Shown here in pieces: positions 41,558 through 50,710 of a stretch of 64,000 nt of DNA (positions are counted from its first letter, which is position 1; each line of letters starts with the position of its first letter). The position numbers were made by a program, and so were the translations under genes. This stretch comes from Labilithrix sp. (GTDB taxonomy: Bacteria; Myxococcota_A; Polyangia; Polyangiales; Polyangiaceae). The stretch covers positions 124,001 through 188,000 of the forward strand of contig JAHBWE010000004.1 in assembly GCA_019637155.1 (NCBI GenBank), written 5' to 3'. The notes beneath the pieces are model-generated. The model was not told the DNA's origin, did no database searches, and worked only from the letters and a program-made list of their open reading frames with translations.

Positions 41558-44500
41558 TCACACGCCCGAGCCCTTGATGACGACGCCGAAGGTCTTCGCG
41601 AGGATGTGGATGTCGAGCCAGGGGCTCCAGTTGCGGACGTAGTAGACGTCGATCTGGCAGCGCTGCGCGAAGCTCGTCGCGTTGCGGTCGGAGACCTGCC
41701 ACATGCCGGTCATGCCCGGCGGCGCGCGGAGGATGATCTTCTCCTGGCCGTTCATCTCCGTGAGCTCGCGCTCGATGTACGGGCGCGGGCCGACGAGGCT
41801 CATGTCGCCCTTGATGACGTTGAGGAGCTGCGGGAACTCGTCGAGGCTGAACTTGCGGAGGAAGCGGCCGATGCGGGTGACGCGCGGGTCCTTTTTGAGC
41901 TTGTGATAGATGTCGTACTCCGCGCGGAGGGCGGGGTCGCTGTCGAGGATCGCCTTGAGGCGCTCCTCGCCGTCGCCGTGCATCGTGCGGAACTTGTACG
42001 CCTTGAAGTACGAGCCGTCCTTGCCGAGCCGGTTCTGCGAGTAGAAGACGGGGCCCTTCGAGTCGAGCTTGATGAGCGCGGCGATGAGGAGGAGGAAGGG
42101 CGCGACGAAGAGGCCGCCCAGCGTCGTGAGCACCGTGTCCATCACGCGCTTCGCGAGGCGGGGGCCGGGGAGGAGGAGCTGCTGCCTGACCTCGACGCCG
42201 AGGATGCCGCCGAGGCTCTTCGCCGGGACGCCCATCGACGCGAGGCCGAACAGGTCCGGGATGATGAGCAGGTGCGTGAAGTGGCCGCCGACGCGCTCGA
42301 TGATCTTGAGGAGGTCGGGCGAGGAGAGGCCCGGCATCGCGACGACGGCGTACGGGATGTTGAGGCGCTTCGCGAGGACGGGGCCGAGGTTCAGGTCGCC
42401 GACGAGCGGCACGCCGTCGACCTCCGCGAACTTGCCGCGCGGGAACTGCGAGGCGTCCTTCGTGATCTGGGAGCGCGAGAGGCGCTGGCTCTCCGGGTTG
42501 AAGAACTCGCCGGTGGGGCGCGCGGGGCCCGACTTCGGGTCCTTCGTCGAGATCTTCACCGAGGCGGGGTCGCGCGCGGGATCGCCCGAGACCTCCATCG
42601 TGTTCGCGATCGGCGCGACCGGGATGTGGTCGGAGCTGATCGGCGCGGTGAGCTCGTAGTCGTCGCCGAAGATGTCGTTCGAGTACTCCGCGCGCTGCTC
42701 CTCGGTGAGGAACTGCGCGGAGGTGACGTTGACGGAGTAGACGTCCATCACCTCGTTCGTGAAGCTCGCGCGCAGGGTGCCGTACTTGCTCTTGTCGTCG
42801 TCGAGCAGCATGACGGGCTTGAGGCCCGAGCGCGGCTGCGCCTTCAGCGTGCGGACGACGAGGCGCCCCGTCTTCGCCGCGCCGAGCACGACGACGGGGA
42901 TCCCCCACCACGGCTGGACCGAGAAGTAGTTGCGCACGAGCGCGCGGATGACGGGGACGAGGAAGAGCGTCGCGACCCACCAGACCGTGCGGACGAAGAT
43001 GCCCCACTTCACGATCGGGAGATCGCCGAGGGTGGAGAGGACCGACGCGCCGAGGTGCACGAGCGACGTCGCGAAGGTGATGTCGCGGATCTCGTCCGGC
43101 GTGCTCTTCGCCATCGGCGAGTAGAGCTCGAGGCCGAGGAACGTGAGCATGCAGAGCACGACCGACGGACCGACGACGAGCCACGAGGTCCAATCGAGGC
43201 CCTCCTCGTGGTAGATGCGGAACCAGTGCACGCTCGTCGCGAGCATCGCGGCGAGGAGGAGCGAGAAGAGGTCGGTGAGGAGGAGCGTGGCGACGGTGCG
43301 CGTCGGCCGCGTGAGCACCTTGAGGCCGGCGACGTCCTTCTTCTCGCGCGCCGCGTTCGAGATGTCGCTGATGTAGAAGCCGCCGTCCTTGCGCGTCTTC
43401 AGCTGCTCGATCAGCGCGCGCGCGATCGCCTCTTCGCTGCACGCGCCGAGCTGGACGAGGATGCGGCCGATCTGACCGCCGCGCTCTTCCTGGATCGCGA
43501 GGGCTTCGTCGATCTTCTCCTGCGTGACGGAGCCGTAGCGGAGGAGGATCTCGCAGATGAGCGTGCCGTCTTGCTTCGTCTGGATCGCCCCCGCGCCCGG
43601 GATGCGGATCACGGGCGGCACGATCGACGGCTTCGCGGGGACGACCGAGGTCGTCATCATCGGCGGCTTCGGGACGTCGGGTGGGAGTGGCGGCGTGCCG
43701 GCGGCGGGGGTGATCCGCGGGCTCTGCTCCTTCGTCGGGACGGCGTCTTCGATCGGCGCGGCGGCGGGGATCCCCTTCGCCGGGGTGCGGCGGCGGGGGA
43801 CGATCTTCGATGGGCCCATCAGCGGCGCGGGCGGCGGCGCGGTTCCGATGAGCGTCGAGCCGAGCTTCGGGACCGGCGCCGCGGGCGGAGCGGGCGCGTT
43901 GGCGGGATCGTGCGCGAAGCTCTTCGCGGTGTCGCCGCCGATCTTCGGCGCTTCCATCGCGAGGACGGTGTCGGCGATCGGCGAGGCGGGGACGCTCGGG
44001 CGCCGCGGCGCGAGCGGCTTCGACGGCGGCGGTGGATCGTCCATCGAGGGCACCGGCTTCGCCGCCGGCATCGGGCCGCTCGGCGCGATCGGCGGCCTGC
44101 TCGGCGCGATCGGCGGCTTGCTCGGCTTGCTCGTGGAGAGGGGCGGCTTGCTCGCGGGCGAGACGCTCGAAGGCGGCGGGCGGCTCCCGCCGGAGGGGAG
44201 GCCGGGCGGCGGGCGGCTCGGACGCACCGACGCGGGCGGGCTCACCGGCTCGGCCTTCTTGGGGAGCGCCTTCGTCTCGACCTTCACCGTCTCGACCCTC
44301 GGCGGCGGCTTCGCTCCCGGCGGCGGCGCGGTGCCGTGGCCCGTGATCGTGTCGAGCTTCGGCGGCTGCTTGCTGCCCATCGCGGGCGGCGCGATGCCGA
44401 TCGCGGTGCGCTTCAGCGCGGCGCGCTCGGCGGCGCGCGCGGCGACCGCGACGGGATCCTGGAGCGGGCTGATGAGGGAGGTCTGCGTCGTCGCGATCCC

Positions 44501-44572
44501 GGTCGGATCCTTCGGCGGATCGGAGCGGGCGGGCGCCGGCGAGGCCTTCGCCTCCTCTTCAGTGTCGCTCAC
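41558..44572 (-). CDS. WbaP-like initiating phosphoglycosyl transferase with a disordered N-terminus and MshEN-like domain
   Basis: A 1004-residue protein. Residues 1-330 are Pro/Ser/Lys-rich and disordered. Residues 338-390 hold two 24-residue motifs separated by exactly five residues, in the pattern of the MshEN/GspE-N c-di-GMP module (Gly347...Gln361, spacer 362-366, Gly369...Gly376...Gln390). The Arg that begins each canonical motif is absent (Leu338 and Gln367). Four membrane helices (~425-545) and a Rossmann-like flavoprotein domain ([17 protein letters not shown]) follow. The catalytic polyprenyl-phosphate hexose-1-phosphate transferase domain shows [43 protein letters not shown] and LVGPRPY. 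It starts glycan assembly on undecaprenyl phosphate. Its ATG overlaps the upstream hydrolase gene by 14 bases. Confidence 0.9.
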   Translation of the reverse strand: MSDTEEEAKASPAPARSDPPKDPTGIATTQTSLISPLQDPVAVAARAAERAALKRTAIGIAPPAMGSKQPPKLDTITGHGTAPPPGAKPPPRVETVKVETKALPKKAEPVSPPASVRPSRPPPGLPSGGSRPPPSSVSPASKPPLSTSKPSKPPIAPSRPPIAPSGPMPAAKPVPSMDDPPPPSKPLAPRRPSVPASPIADTVLAMEAPKIGGDTAKSFAHDPANAPAPPAAPVPKLGSTLIGTAPPPAPLMGPSKIVPRRRTPAKGIPAAAPIEDAVPTKEQSPRITPAAGTPPLPPDVPKPPMMTTSVVPAKPSIVPPVIRIPGAGAIQTKQDGTLICEILLRYGSVTQEKIDEALAIQEERGGQIGRILVQLGACSEEAIARALIEQLKTRKDGGFYISDISNAAREKKDVAGLKVLTRPTRTVATLLLTDLFSLLLAAMLATSVHWFRIYHEEGLDWTSWLVVGPSVVLCMLTFLGLELYSPMAKSTPDEIRDITFATSLVHLGASVLSTLGDLPIVKWGIFVRTVWWVATLFLVPVIRALVRNYFSVQPWWGIPVVVLGAAKTGRLVVRTLKAQPRSGLKPVMLLDDDKSKYGTLRASFTNEVMDVYSVNVTSAQFLTEEQRAEYSNDIFGDDYELTAPISSDHIPVAPIANTMEVSGDPARDPASVKISTKDPKSGPARPTGEFFNPESQRLSRSQITKDASQFPRGKFAEVDGVPLVGDLNLGPVLAKRLNIPYAVVAMPGLSSPDLLKIIERVGGHFTHLLIIPDLFGLASMGVPAKSLGGILGVEVRQQLLLPGPRLAKRVMDTVLTTLGGLFVAPFLLLIAALIKLDSKGPVFYSQNRLGKDGSYFKAYKFRTMHGDGEERLKAILDSDPALRAEYDIYHKLKKDPRVTRIGRFLRKFSLDEFPQLLNVIKGDMSLVGPRPYIERELTEMNGQEKIILRAPPGMTGMWQVSDRNATSFAQRCQIDVYYVRNWSPWLDIHILAKTFGVVIKGSGV

Positions 44573-45596
44573 GCGCGGGAGTATAAGCGCCGGACCAGCG
44601 CGGTACGAGCCAGGTCTTCACCGCGTCACCGATCAGATGCAAGTGATCGAAGTGGTCGTGGGGCCCCTGGCCGCGGAACCCACGCACGTGCAGGCCGGCT
44701 TCGTCGGCGGTGACGCTCGGGGTCATGTTCGGAAGCCCGAACGGCGCGCTGGTCTCTCTAGTGGCCACGCCGACCTCGCGCATGAGCGCGGCCGTAGCCT
44801 CGGACGTGCTCGCGTAGTCCGGCGGCACGATCGATGAGTGCGTCACGACCATCGTCTTCTTCCCCGCCGCCGCGTCGGTCGCGAAGCGGATGAAGCGGCG
44901 GAGCATCTTCACGTCGACGTGGTCGGCGCCGCGCGCCGCGACCGGTTTGTTCTTGAGCTTCGCGTCCTCGGGGAGATCGATGTATTGCGCATGCAAGCTG
45001 TCGAACAGCAGCACCGCGTCGGTCGCCTCGTACCATTGCGGCACGGAGAGGATGCGCCCGACCGCCGCGAAGCCCGCGCTCCACGACGCGAGGGCGAGGT
45101 GGCCGAGGTGCACGTCGCTCCGCTTCGTGCGCGCCGCGATCATGCGGGTGAGGCTCTTCATCATCGCGCCGAAGCGGTTCGGGTCCTCGAAGCGGCTCGA
45201 GTAGCCGCCGCTGCCGATGCCGTAGCCGCACGACACGAACACGGCGCGGAGGCCGCTCGTCTTCATGTCGGCGGCGGCCATCTGCCCGGCGTGGAAGTGC
45301 CAGACGACGTCGATCGCACCGTCCGCGCCGATGAACTCGCTCGTCGGCGCGAGGTACGAGCAGCCCGCGGCGCCGAAGCCGGTGAACGGGGCGTCGAAGG
45401 CGACGGGCTCGGCGACCGCCGGCTCGGGCTGCGGCGCCTCCACCGCCGGCGCGGCGACCGCGACGCGCGGCGCCGCCTTCGCCGCCTTCGCCACGACGAG
45501 CGCGGCCGTGACCTGCGTCGTCCCCACCGGCTCCTCGCTCCGCCCCCCCGCAGCCGAACACCCTGCAAGCACGAGCGCGAGAACGACCGACCGCAT
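44559..45596 (-). CDS. Lipoprotein with alpha/beta-hydrolase-like fold (uncertain)
   Basis: A 345-residue lipoprotein; ATG 45596 gives MRSVVLALVLAGCSAAGG with Cys13. An upstream in-frame start at 45695 lies in the repeat array and lacks a signal peptide. A Pro/Ala/Val spacer leads to a folded domain with IDVVWHFHAGQMAAAD, then LALASWSAGFAAVGRIL, whose SWSAG may be a variant nucleophile elbow (canonical G-x-S-x-G). It ends with HDHFDHLHLIGDAVKTW, a His-rich C-terminal segment. No certain family. It overlaps the WbaP-like gene by 14 bases, so it heads the polysaccharide operon. It may trim, anchor or bind the glycan. Confidence 0.55.
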   Translation of the reverse strand: MRSVVLALVLAGCSAAGGRSEEPVGTTQVTAALVVAKAAKAAPRVAVAAPAVEAPQPEPAVAEPVAFDAPFTGFGAAGCSYLAPTSEFIGADGAIDVVWHFHAGQMAAADMKTSGLRAVFVSCGYGIGSGGYSSRFEDPNRFGAMMKSLTRMIAARTKRSDVHLGHLALASWSAGFAAVGRILSVPQWYEATDAVLLFDSLHAQYIDLPEDAKLKNKPVAARGADHVDVKMLRRFIRFATDAAAGKKTMVVTHSSIVPPDYASTSEATAALMREVGVATRETSAPFGLPNMTPSVTADEAGLHVRGFRGQGPHDHFDHLHLIGDAVKTWLVPRWSGAYTPARERH

Positions 45597-45616
45597 ACGC
45601 CCAGGCGCGTAATCGC

Positions 45617-45635
45617 GTTCCCACCCGATGGGAAC
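45617..45635. promoter_or_regulatory. Inverted repeat upstream of the hydrolase/WbaP operon
   Basis: GTTCCC-ACCCGAT-GGGAAC, a perfect 6-bp inverted repeat, lies 21 bases before the ATG at 45596. An operator for the minus-strand operon is possible. Symmetry and position are the only evidence. Confidence 0.3.
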
Positions 45636-45640
45636 CAAAA

Positions 45641-45945
45641 AAGTCCAAGCCCCCTCGGGGGTCCGGAGGCGTCGGACCGCGCCCGCGAACGTCAAGTCGT
45701 CGCCCCCCCTCTCGGGGGTCCGGGGGCGTCGTAGCCCCGCGCGCGAAGAATCCCCCGGCGAACGTCAAGTCGTCGGCCCCCCCCTCTCGGGGGTCCGGGG
45801 GCGTCGTAGCCCCGCGCGCGAAGAATCCCCCGGCGAACGTCAAGTCGTCGGCCCCCCCTCTCGGGGGTCCGGGGGCGTCGTAGCGCGCCCCGCGCGCGAA
45901 GAATCCCCCGGCGGGAGAGCGTCGAGAGGGCAGAGCCCTCTCGAC
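45641..45945. repeat. Tandem array of repeat B (units ~73-75 bp), ending in a 10-bp hairpin
   Basis: Three to four units of a GC-rich sequence. The anchor AACGTCAAGTCGTCG recurs at 45688, 45761 and 45836 (spacing 73 and 75 bases), each followed by C-tract, CTCTCGGGGGTCCGGGGGC and CGCGCGCGAAGAATCCCCCGG. The last unit ends in GTCGAGAGGG-CAGAG-CCCTCTCGAC (45921-45945), directly at the glyA stop codon, where it probably terminates glyA transcription. The array fills the gap between glyA and the hydrolase gene. A single diverged copy is at 34165-34278. Confidence 0.8.
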
Positions 45946-47207
45946 TATGAAACAAGACCGGGGGCGGGGAATTTTGCGCAGAGGTCCTTCACCTCGGCTG
46001 CGACCTGCTTGATGACCGCTTCGTCGGTCGCCTTCGCGACGACGCGGTCGATCCACTCGGCGAGCTTCTTCATCTCCGGTACGCCCATGCCGCGCGACGT
46101 CACGGCGGGGGTGCCGATGCGGAGGCCCGACGGATCGAAGGGCTTGCGCGGATCGAACGGGACCGCGTTGTAGTTGGCGACGATGCCGGCGCGGTCGAGC
46201 GCCTGCGCGGCCGGCTTGCCGGCGATGTTCTTGCTCGTGAGGTCGACGAGCATGAGGTGGTTGTCGGTGCCGCCCGTCGTCACGCCGAAGCCGCGCGCGA
46301 GGAGGTCCTCCGCGAGCACCTTCGCGTTCGCGACGACGTTCTTTGCATATTGCACGAACTCGGGCGTCGCCGCTTCGCGCGCGGCGACCGCGATGCCCGC
46401 GGTGGTGTGGTTGTGCGGGCCGCCCTGGAGGCCGGGGAACACCGCCTTGTCGATCGCGGTGGCGTGCTCCTTCTTGCAGAAGATCATGCCGCCGCGCGGG
46501 CCGCGGAAGGTCTTGTGCGTGGTGGAGGTGACGACGTCGGCGACGCCGATCGGCGAGGGGTGCACGCCGGTCGCGACGAGGCCGGCGATGTGCGCGATGT
46601 CCGCGGCGAGGACGGCGCCGACCTCGTCCGCGATGGAGCGGAACGCGGCGAAGTCGAGCGTGCGCGGGTACGCGGTCGTGCCGGCCCAGATGAGCTTCGG
46701 CTTGTGCTCCTTCGCGAGCTTCCGCACCTCGTCCATGTCGATGCGGTGGTCCTCGCGGCGCACGCCGTAAGGCACGCTCTTGAAGTACTTGCCGGTGATC
46801 GAGACGGTGTGGCCGTGCGTGAGGTGGCCGCCGGCGGGGAGGCCGAGGCCCATCACCGTGTCGCCGGCCTGGAGGAACGCGAGGTACACCGCGAGGTTCG
46901 CGGGCGAGCCGGAGTAGGGCTGCACGTTGACGTGGACGGAGTCGTCGTTCGGGGCGAAGAGCTTCTTCAGGCGCGCGATCGCGAGCTCCTCGACCTGATC
47001 GATGACGGCCTGGCCTTCGTAGTACCGCTTCTTCGCGTAGCCCTCGGAGTACTTGTTCGTGAGGACGGAGCCGGTCGCCTCCTGCACCGCGCGCGACGCG
47101 TAGTTCTCGCTCGCGATGAGGCGCATCGACTCGTGCTCGCGCCGGTTCTCCTCCTCGATGAGCTTCGCGATTTCCGGGTCGACCTGAGCGAGATCCTTTT
47201 CCGCCAT
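45945..47207 (-). CDS. glyA: Serine hydroxymethyltransferase
   Basis: A 420-residue enzyme, the usual bacterial SHMT length. It interconverts serine and glycine with tetrahydrofolate, supplying one-carbon units. Motifs: MRLIASENYAS near 28-38, NKYSEGYAKKRYYEG (51-65), VNVQPYSGSPANLAVY, and the PLP site STTHKTFRGPRGG with Lys232. The C-terminal block SGLRIGTPAVTSRGMG binds substrate carboxylate through its Arg. ATG 47207 (MAEKDLAQ) is the right start; an upstream extension to 47288 is antisense noise. The stop codon abuts a repeat hairpin. The frameshifted lipoprotein gene ends 19 bases upstream, so glyA may share transcripts with the kinase-TPR run before it. Confidence 0.97.
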   Translation of the reverse strand: MAEKDLAQVDPEIAKLIEEENRREHESMRLIASENYASRAVQEATGSVLTNKYSEGYAKKRYYEGQAVIDQVEELAIARLKKLFAPNDDSVHVNVQPYSGSPANLAVYLAFLQAGDTVMGLGLPAGGHLTHGHTVSITGKYFKSVPYGVRREDHRIDMDEVRKLAKEHKPKLIWAGTTAYPRTLDFAAFRSIADEVGAVLAADIAHIAGLVATGVHPSPIGVADVVTSTTHKTFRGPRGGMIFCKKEHATAIDKAVFPGLQGGPHNHTTAGIAVAAREAATPEFVQYAKNVVANAKVLAEDLLARGFGVTTGGTDNHLMLVDLTSKNIAGKPAAQALDRAGIVANYNAVPFDPRKPFDPSGLRIGTPAVTSRGMGVPEMKKLAEWIDRVVAKATDEAVIKQVAAEVKDLCAKFPAPGLVS

Positions 47208-47226
47208 GGGCAGCGGATTAGCACAG

Positions 47227-48313
47227 CTACGGGCAGACCGACGCTTCGATGCCCTCGCACCCCTCTTCGAACGGCGGCGGCGACGCATCGCTCAGCGTCA
47301 CCGGGACGGCGCTGAAGCCGAACGCGAGCGAGAGCGCGTCGCACGGACCATTCGTCATGTCCGAGCGGAGGTCGCGCAGGGAGCAGACGACTCCTTCGGC
47401 GACGGGCCTGAAGTTGCTGTTGCAGATCTTCGACCCGGTGGTGAACTCGGCGCGGTTGACGAAGTGGAGGAGGCTTTCGGCGGGGGAGCTGCCCGCGACG
47501 ACGGCGTTCACGAGCCCGACGCCGCCGTCCACCTTCTGGATGTCGGCGACGAAGACGCCGCGCGAGAGCTCGATCCGCGCGCCGGCGAACCCGAAGCTGA
47601 GCGTCCGCTCGAGCGAGATGCGGAGGACCCAGTCGTCGACGGTGCCCTCGAACCCTTGTGCGATCTTGATCTCCTCGGGGTCCTGCAGGACCCAGGGGTC
47701 GTTGCCGTCCCAGCTCGGGAGTCGGTCGCAGGGCGTGCCGTCGTCGCGGCAGTCTCGTCGCGCGCCGGTCAGGAACGAGACCTTCACGAGGTCGTCCTTC
47801 GCCCTCCCGTTCCAGCCCGAGCACGATGATGGTGACGCCGCCGGCGCTCACGCTCTCGTTCATCAGCGTCGCGCCGGGATCGTCGCCCGCGCGCGGGATC
47901 GCGGCGAGCGCGAGCGCGAACGCGTTGTCGATCCCGCCGTCACCGTCGACGACCGAGCTCGCCTTCGGCGGGAGCGTGCAGCTCGCGTCTCGCGTCGTCG
48001 AGCCTTCGATGCCGGTGCAGTGTTCGTCGAGGTCGAAGCCGACGAGCCCCGCGTCGGGACGGATGAAGAAGGTCTGCGCGCCGAAGTAGTAGTCGCGATC
48101 GCCGCCGTCGTCCTCGGCCGGCAGCTCCGCGTCCGGCGAGCGCAGGCGCTCACGCGCGCGGTACTTCACGCACGGATCGAGAGGCGCGTCCGCCTCGCGC
48201 GCGTCCGGGGGATCGGGATCTCCGCCGAGATCGCCGATTCCGATGATCGCGTGACATGCGAGCGTGGCGGCGCCGAACGAGGCGAGCGCGAAGGCGACGC
48301 GGCCTGCTTTCAT
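47227..48313 (-). pseudogene. Frameshifted surface lipoprotein
   Basis: From ATG 48313 the frame gives a lipoprotein signal (MKAGRVAFALASFGAATLAC, Cys20) and a secreted domain up to GVTIIVLG. One extra G in the GGG at 47816-47818 then breaks it. Restoring one base would give VLGWNGRAKDDLVKVSFLTG, in frame with the second half that runs to TGA at 47227 (SWDGNDPWVLQDPEEIK, FTTGSKICNSNFRP, EEGCEGIEASVCP). Both halves look well conserved, so this is either a very recent frameshift or a sequencing error. Full length would be ~360 residues. It is one base downstream of the TPR/PEGA-like gene and coupled to it. Family unknown. Confidence 0.7.
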
Positions 48314-48314
48314 C

Positions 48315-49325
48315 TCAGAACGTGCCCTCCGCGAAGGCGCCGCCGAGGGTGGGACCGAGCCGCAGCGTCGCCGCCGTGGTCCGCCCGCGGACGAACACGA
48401 AGTAGGCGCCGACGCCGAGGCCGACGACGCCGGCGGCGGTCAGGATCGTGGAGACCGTCGCGAGCCGCCGCGCGTCGGACTGCTCGTTCCTCGCGTCCCT
48501 GTACGTCGGCGAGCCCTTGATGCAGCGGCCGTCCTTGTTGAAGTCGTCCGCGGTCGCGCCGTCGCTGCACCTCCGCTCCGCCTCGTCGTTCTTCCCCATC
48601 GCGAGGGCGCCGAAGAGCATGCCGCCGCCGACGAGCGCGAGGCCCGCGCCGCCGATGAAGTAGCCGTTCCGGCGCGCCGTACGCGCGGACTCGGCGCGGT
48701 CCCTCGCCGCTTGCTCCTCCTTCGAGTGGCGGTCGTCGGCGAGCGTGGGCGCCGGCGGAGCGGGCGGGAGGTCCTCGAGCGTGACGGTGACGTTCTGCTC
48801 CGTCGCCTCGCTCGGCGTCGTCACCGACGTCTTGAACGGCTTCTTGCCCACCGCGTGGACGACGACGTCGTGCGGGCCCGGATCCACCGCGATGCCGAGG
48901 GACCACGACGCGCGCTGGTACGTCACGCCGTCGATCTCGACCTCGGCGTCGTCCGGCAGCGAGAAGACGAGGTGCGAGACCTTCGACCGGATCTTCGCGA
49001 GGTGCTCGTCCGCGAGCTTGATGCGATCGAGCCGCGGCGGGTTCGAGGTCTTCGAGATGGTCTTGAGCTCCTCGAAGCGCGCGACGGCGCTCGCCCAGCG
49101 CCCGGTCGTCTCGTAGCAGACGGCGAGGTTCTGGAGCGTGCCGCCGGCCGGATCGAGCCGGTAGCTCTCGGCGAGGGGCGGGCACGCCTCCGACCACTTG
49201 CCCTGGGAGATGAGCGTCTTCGCGTGCTGGAACAGCTCCTCCGCGGTCGCGGTCGCGTCGGCGTGTGCGGTCCCGCCGAACAGCGCGAAGACGAGGAGCA
49301 CGGACGCGACGAGACGGCGCTTCAT
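48315..49325 (-). CDS. Periplasmic TPR/PEGA-like protein with two C-terminal membrane helices
   Basis: A 336-residue protein with signal peptide MKRRLVASVLLVFALFGG ending AHA-DA. A TPR-like region follows (~27-110: AEELFQHAKTLISQGKWSEA, GGTLQNLAVCYETTGRW). Then a PEGA-like beta domain (~118-190: DDAEVEIDGVTYQRASWSL, GPHDVVVHAVGKKPF), a Glu/Arg-rich linker, and two hydrophobic helices (GGAGLALVGGGMLFGALAMG and TAAGVVGLGVGAYFVFV). This architecture is common in myxobacteria next to Ser/Thr kinases, usually of unknown function. Its ATG overlaps the kinase stop codon (TGATG), so it is probably the kinase's partner. Confidence 0.8.
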   Translation of the reverse strand: MKRRLVASVLLVFALFGGTAHADATATAEELFQHAKTLISQGKWSEACPPLAESYRLDPAGGTLQNLAVCYETTGRWASAVARFEELKTISKTSNPPRLDRIKLADEHLAKIRSKVSHLVFSLPDDAEVEIDGVTYQRASWSLGIAVDPGPHDVVVHAVGKKPFKTSVTTPSEATEQNVTVTLEDLPPAPPAPTLADDRHSKEEQAARDRAESARTARRNGYFIGGAGLALVGGGMLFGALAMGKNDEAERRCSDGATADDFNKDGRCIKGSPTYRDARNEQSDARRLATVSTILTAAGVVGLGVGAYFVFVRGRTTAATLRLGPTLGGAFAEGTF

Positions 49326-50671
49326 CAGTGACGCTCGGGCGACCAAGGGGGCGCGCTCGAAGCCGGCGCCGGGGCGGGCGGGTGCGGCCGGTGACGTGTC
49401 GTCAGCTTCGTGCGCGCCGCCGGCGCGGCTGCGCTCGCCGCCTGCGACGCGACCGGAGGAGGCGGCGGCGGCTCGACGTGCGCTTGCGACGCGGGCGGCG
49501 GCGCGACCGCGGGCGCCGAGGTGGCCGGCGGAAGTGGCGGCGCCTCCGCGAGCGGCTCCGGCGGCGGCGGCGCGCGATGCGTCAGGGCATAGGCCGCCGC
49601 GAGCACCACGAGCGACGTGCCGAGCCCGACCCCGAGGTAGAGCGGCATGCGGGAGGCCGGCTTCGCGGCGCTCGACGCCGGCTCCGTGCGTCCGAGCGCG
49701 ATGAGGTCCTCGCTCGACGGCGCGCCCTTCGGCGGGAGGAGGCTCGCGATCGGCGCGCCCGCGCGCGCGATGCGGTCCGCCGCGAGCTGGCCGGTGGGGC
49801 CTGCGAACGGACGGAGGCCGGCCGCGAGCTCCGCGAGCGAGCAGCGGAAGGTCGGGTCCTTCTCGAGGCAGAGGCGGATCGCGCGGTCGATCTCGGGCGG
49901 CACGTCCGGGCGCGCGTGGTGGAGCGGGCGGACGGGATCCGAGATCACCGCCGCGAAGATGCCGGCGACGTTGTTGGCAGGGAACGGGAGCGCCTTCGCG
50001 AGCAGCTCGTAGAGCACCACCGCGAGGGCCCACACGTCGGTGCGCGCGTCGACGTGCTTGGCGCTCCGGATCTGCTCGGGCGACATGTACGCGGGCGAGC
50101 CGAACGACGACTGCGTGCTCGTGATGTCGCCGGCTCCGTGGCTCGCGGGCATGAGCTTGGAGATCCCGAAGTCGAGGACGCGCACGAACGGCGAGCCGTC
50201 GCGATGGTAGGAGAGCCACAGGTTCGCGGGCTTGACGTCGCGATGGACGATGCCCTGCGTGTGCGCCTCCGCGAGCGCCTCGCCCGCCTGGAGGACGCAG
50301 TCGACCGCGAGCTGGCTCGCGAGCGGGCCGTTCGCGAGGACCTGCCCGAGGTCCGCGCCCTCGAGGAGGTCCATCGCGATGTACGGCAGGCCCGCTTCGG
50401 TGGTCCCCACGTCGACCACGCGGACGACGTGCTCGCTCTTGATGAGGAGCGCCGCCTTCGCCTCGCGGACGAAGCGCTCGAGGTTCTCGGTGTCCTTCGC
50501 GAGCTTCGGGTGGAGGAACTTGATCGCGACCTTGCCGCCGAGCGGCAGCTGCTCCGCCGCGACGACGGCGCCCATGCCGCCCTCGCCGATGACGCGCTCG
50601 ACGCGATAACGCGACGCGACGACCGCCCCGGGCGGAGGGAGCCACTGCGATGCGTCGTCGTCCACGTCCAC
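49325..50671 (-). CDS. Transmembrane Ser/Thr protein kinase
   Basis: A 448-residue kinase (GTG start 50671; a second GTG at 50665 is possible). Gly loop GEGGMGAV, K51 in VAIK, HRDVKPAN (D145), DFG (D167) and MSPEQIRSAKHVDARTD are canonical, so activity is expected. A linker with a SLLPPKGAPSSED stretch leads to a membrane helix at ~340-362, then a Pro/Ala-rich periplasmic tail ending SPERH. It heads a coupled run: kinase, TPR/PEGA-like protein, frameshifted lipoprotein, glyA. The opposite strand carries the small beta-barrel gene, divergent, 39 bases away. Confidence 0.92.
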   Translation of the reverse strand: MDVDDDASQWLPPPGAVVASRYRVERVIGEGGMGAVVAAEQLPLGGKVAIKFLHPKLAKDTENLERFVREAKAALLIKSEHVVRVVDVGTTEAGLPYIAMDLLEGADLGQVLANGPLASQLAVDCVLQAGEALAEAHTQGIVHRDVKPANLWLSYHRDGSPFVRVLDFGISKLMPASHGAGDITSTQSSFGSPAYMSPEQIRSAKHVDARTDVWALAVVLYELLAKALPFPANNVAGIFAAVISDPVRPLHHARPDVPPEIDRAIRLCLEKDPTFRCSLAELAAGLRPFAGPTGQLAADRIARAGAPIASLLPPKGAPSSEDLIALGRTEPASSAAKPASRMPLYLGVGLGTSLVVLAAAYALTHRAPPPPEPLAEAPPLPPATSAPAVAPPPASQAHVEPPPPPPVASQAASAAAPAARTKLTTRHRPHPPAPAPASSAPPWSPERH

Positions 50672-50710
50672 GGTCCCCAGTCTACCCGGTTTGGGCTAAG
50701 GTACGCCGCC

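Noticed and set aside
45641..45945. Possible CRISPR array
   Set aside because: Units are contiguous with no unique spacers of equal length, and no cas gene is in the window; treated as a tandem repeat.
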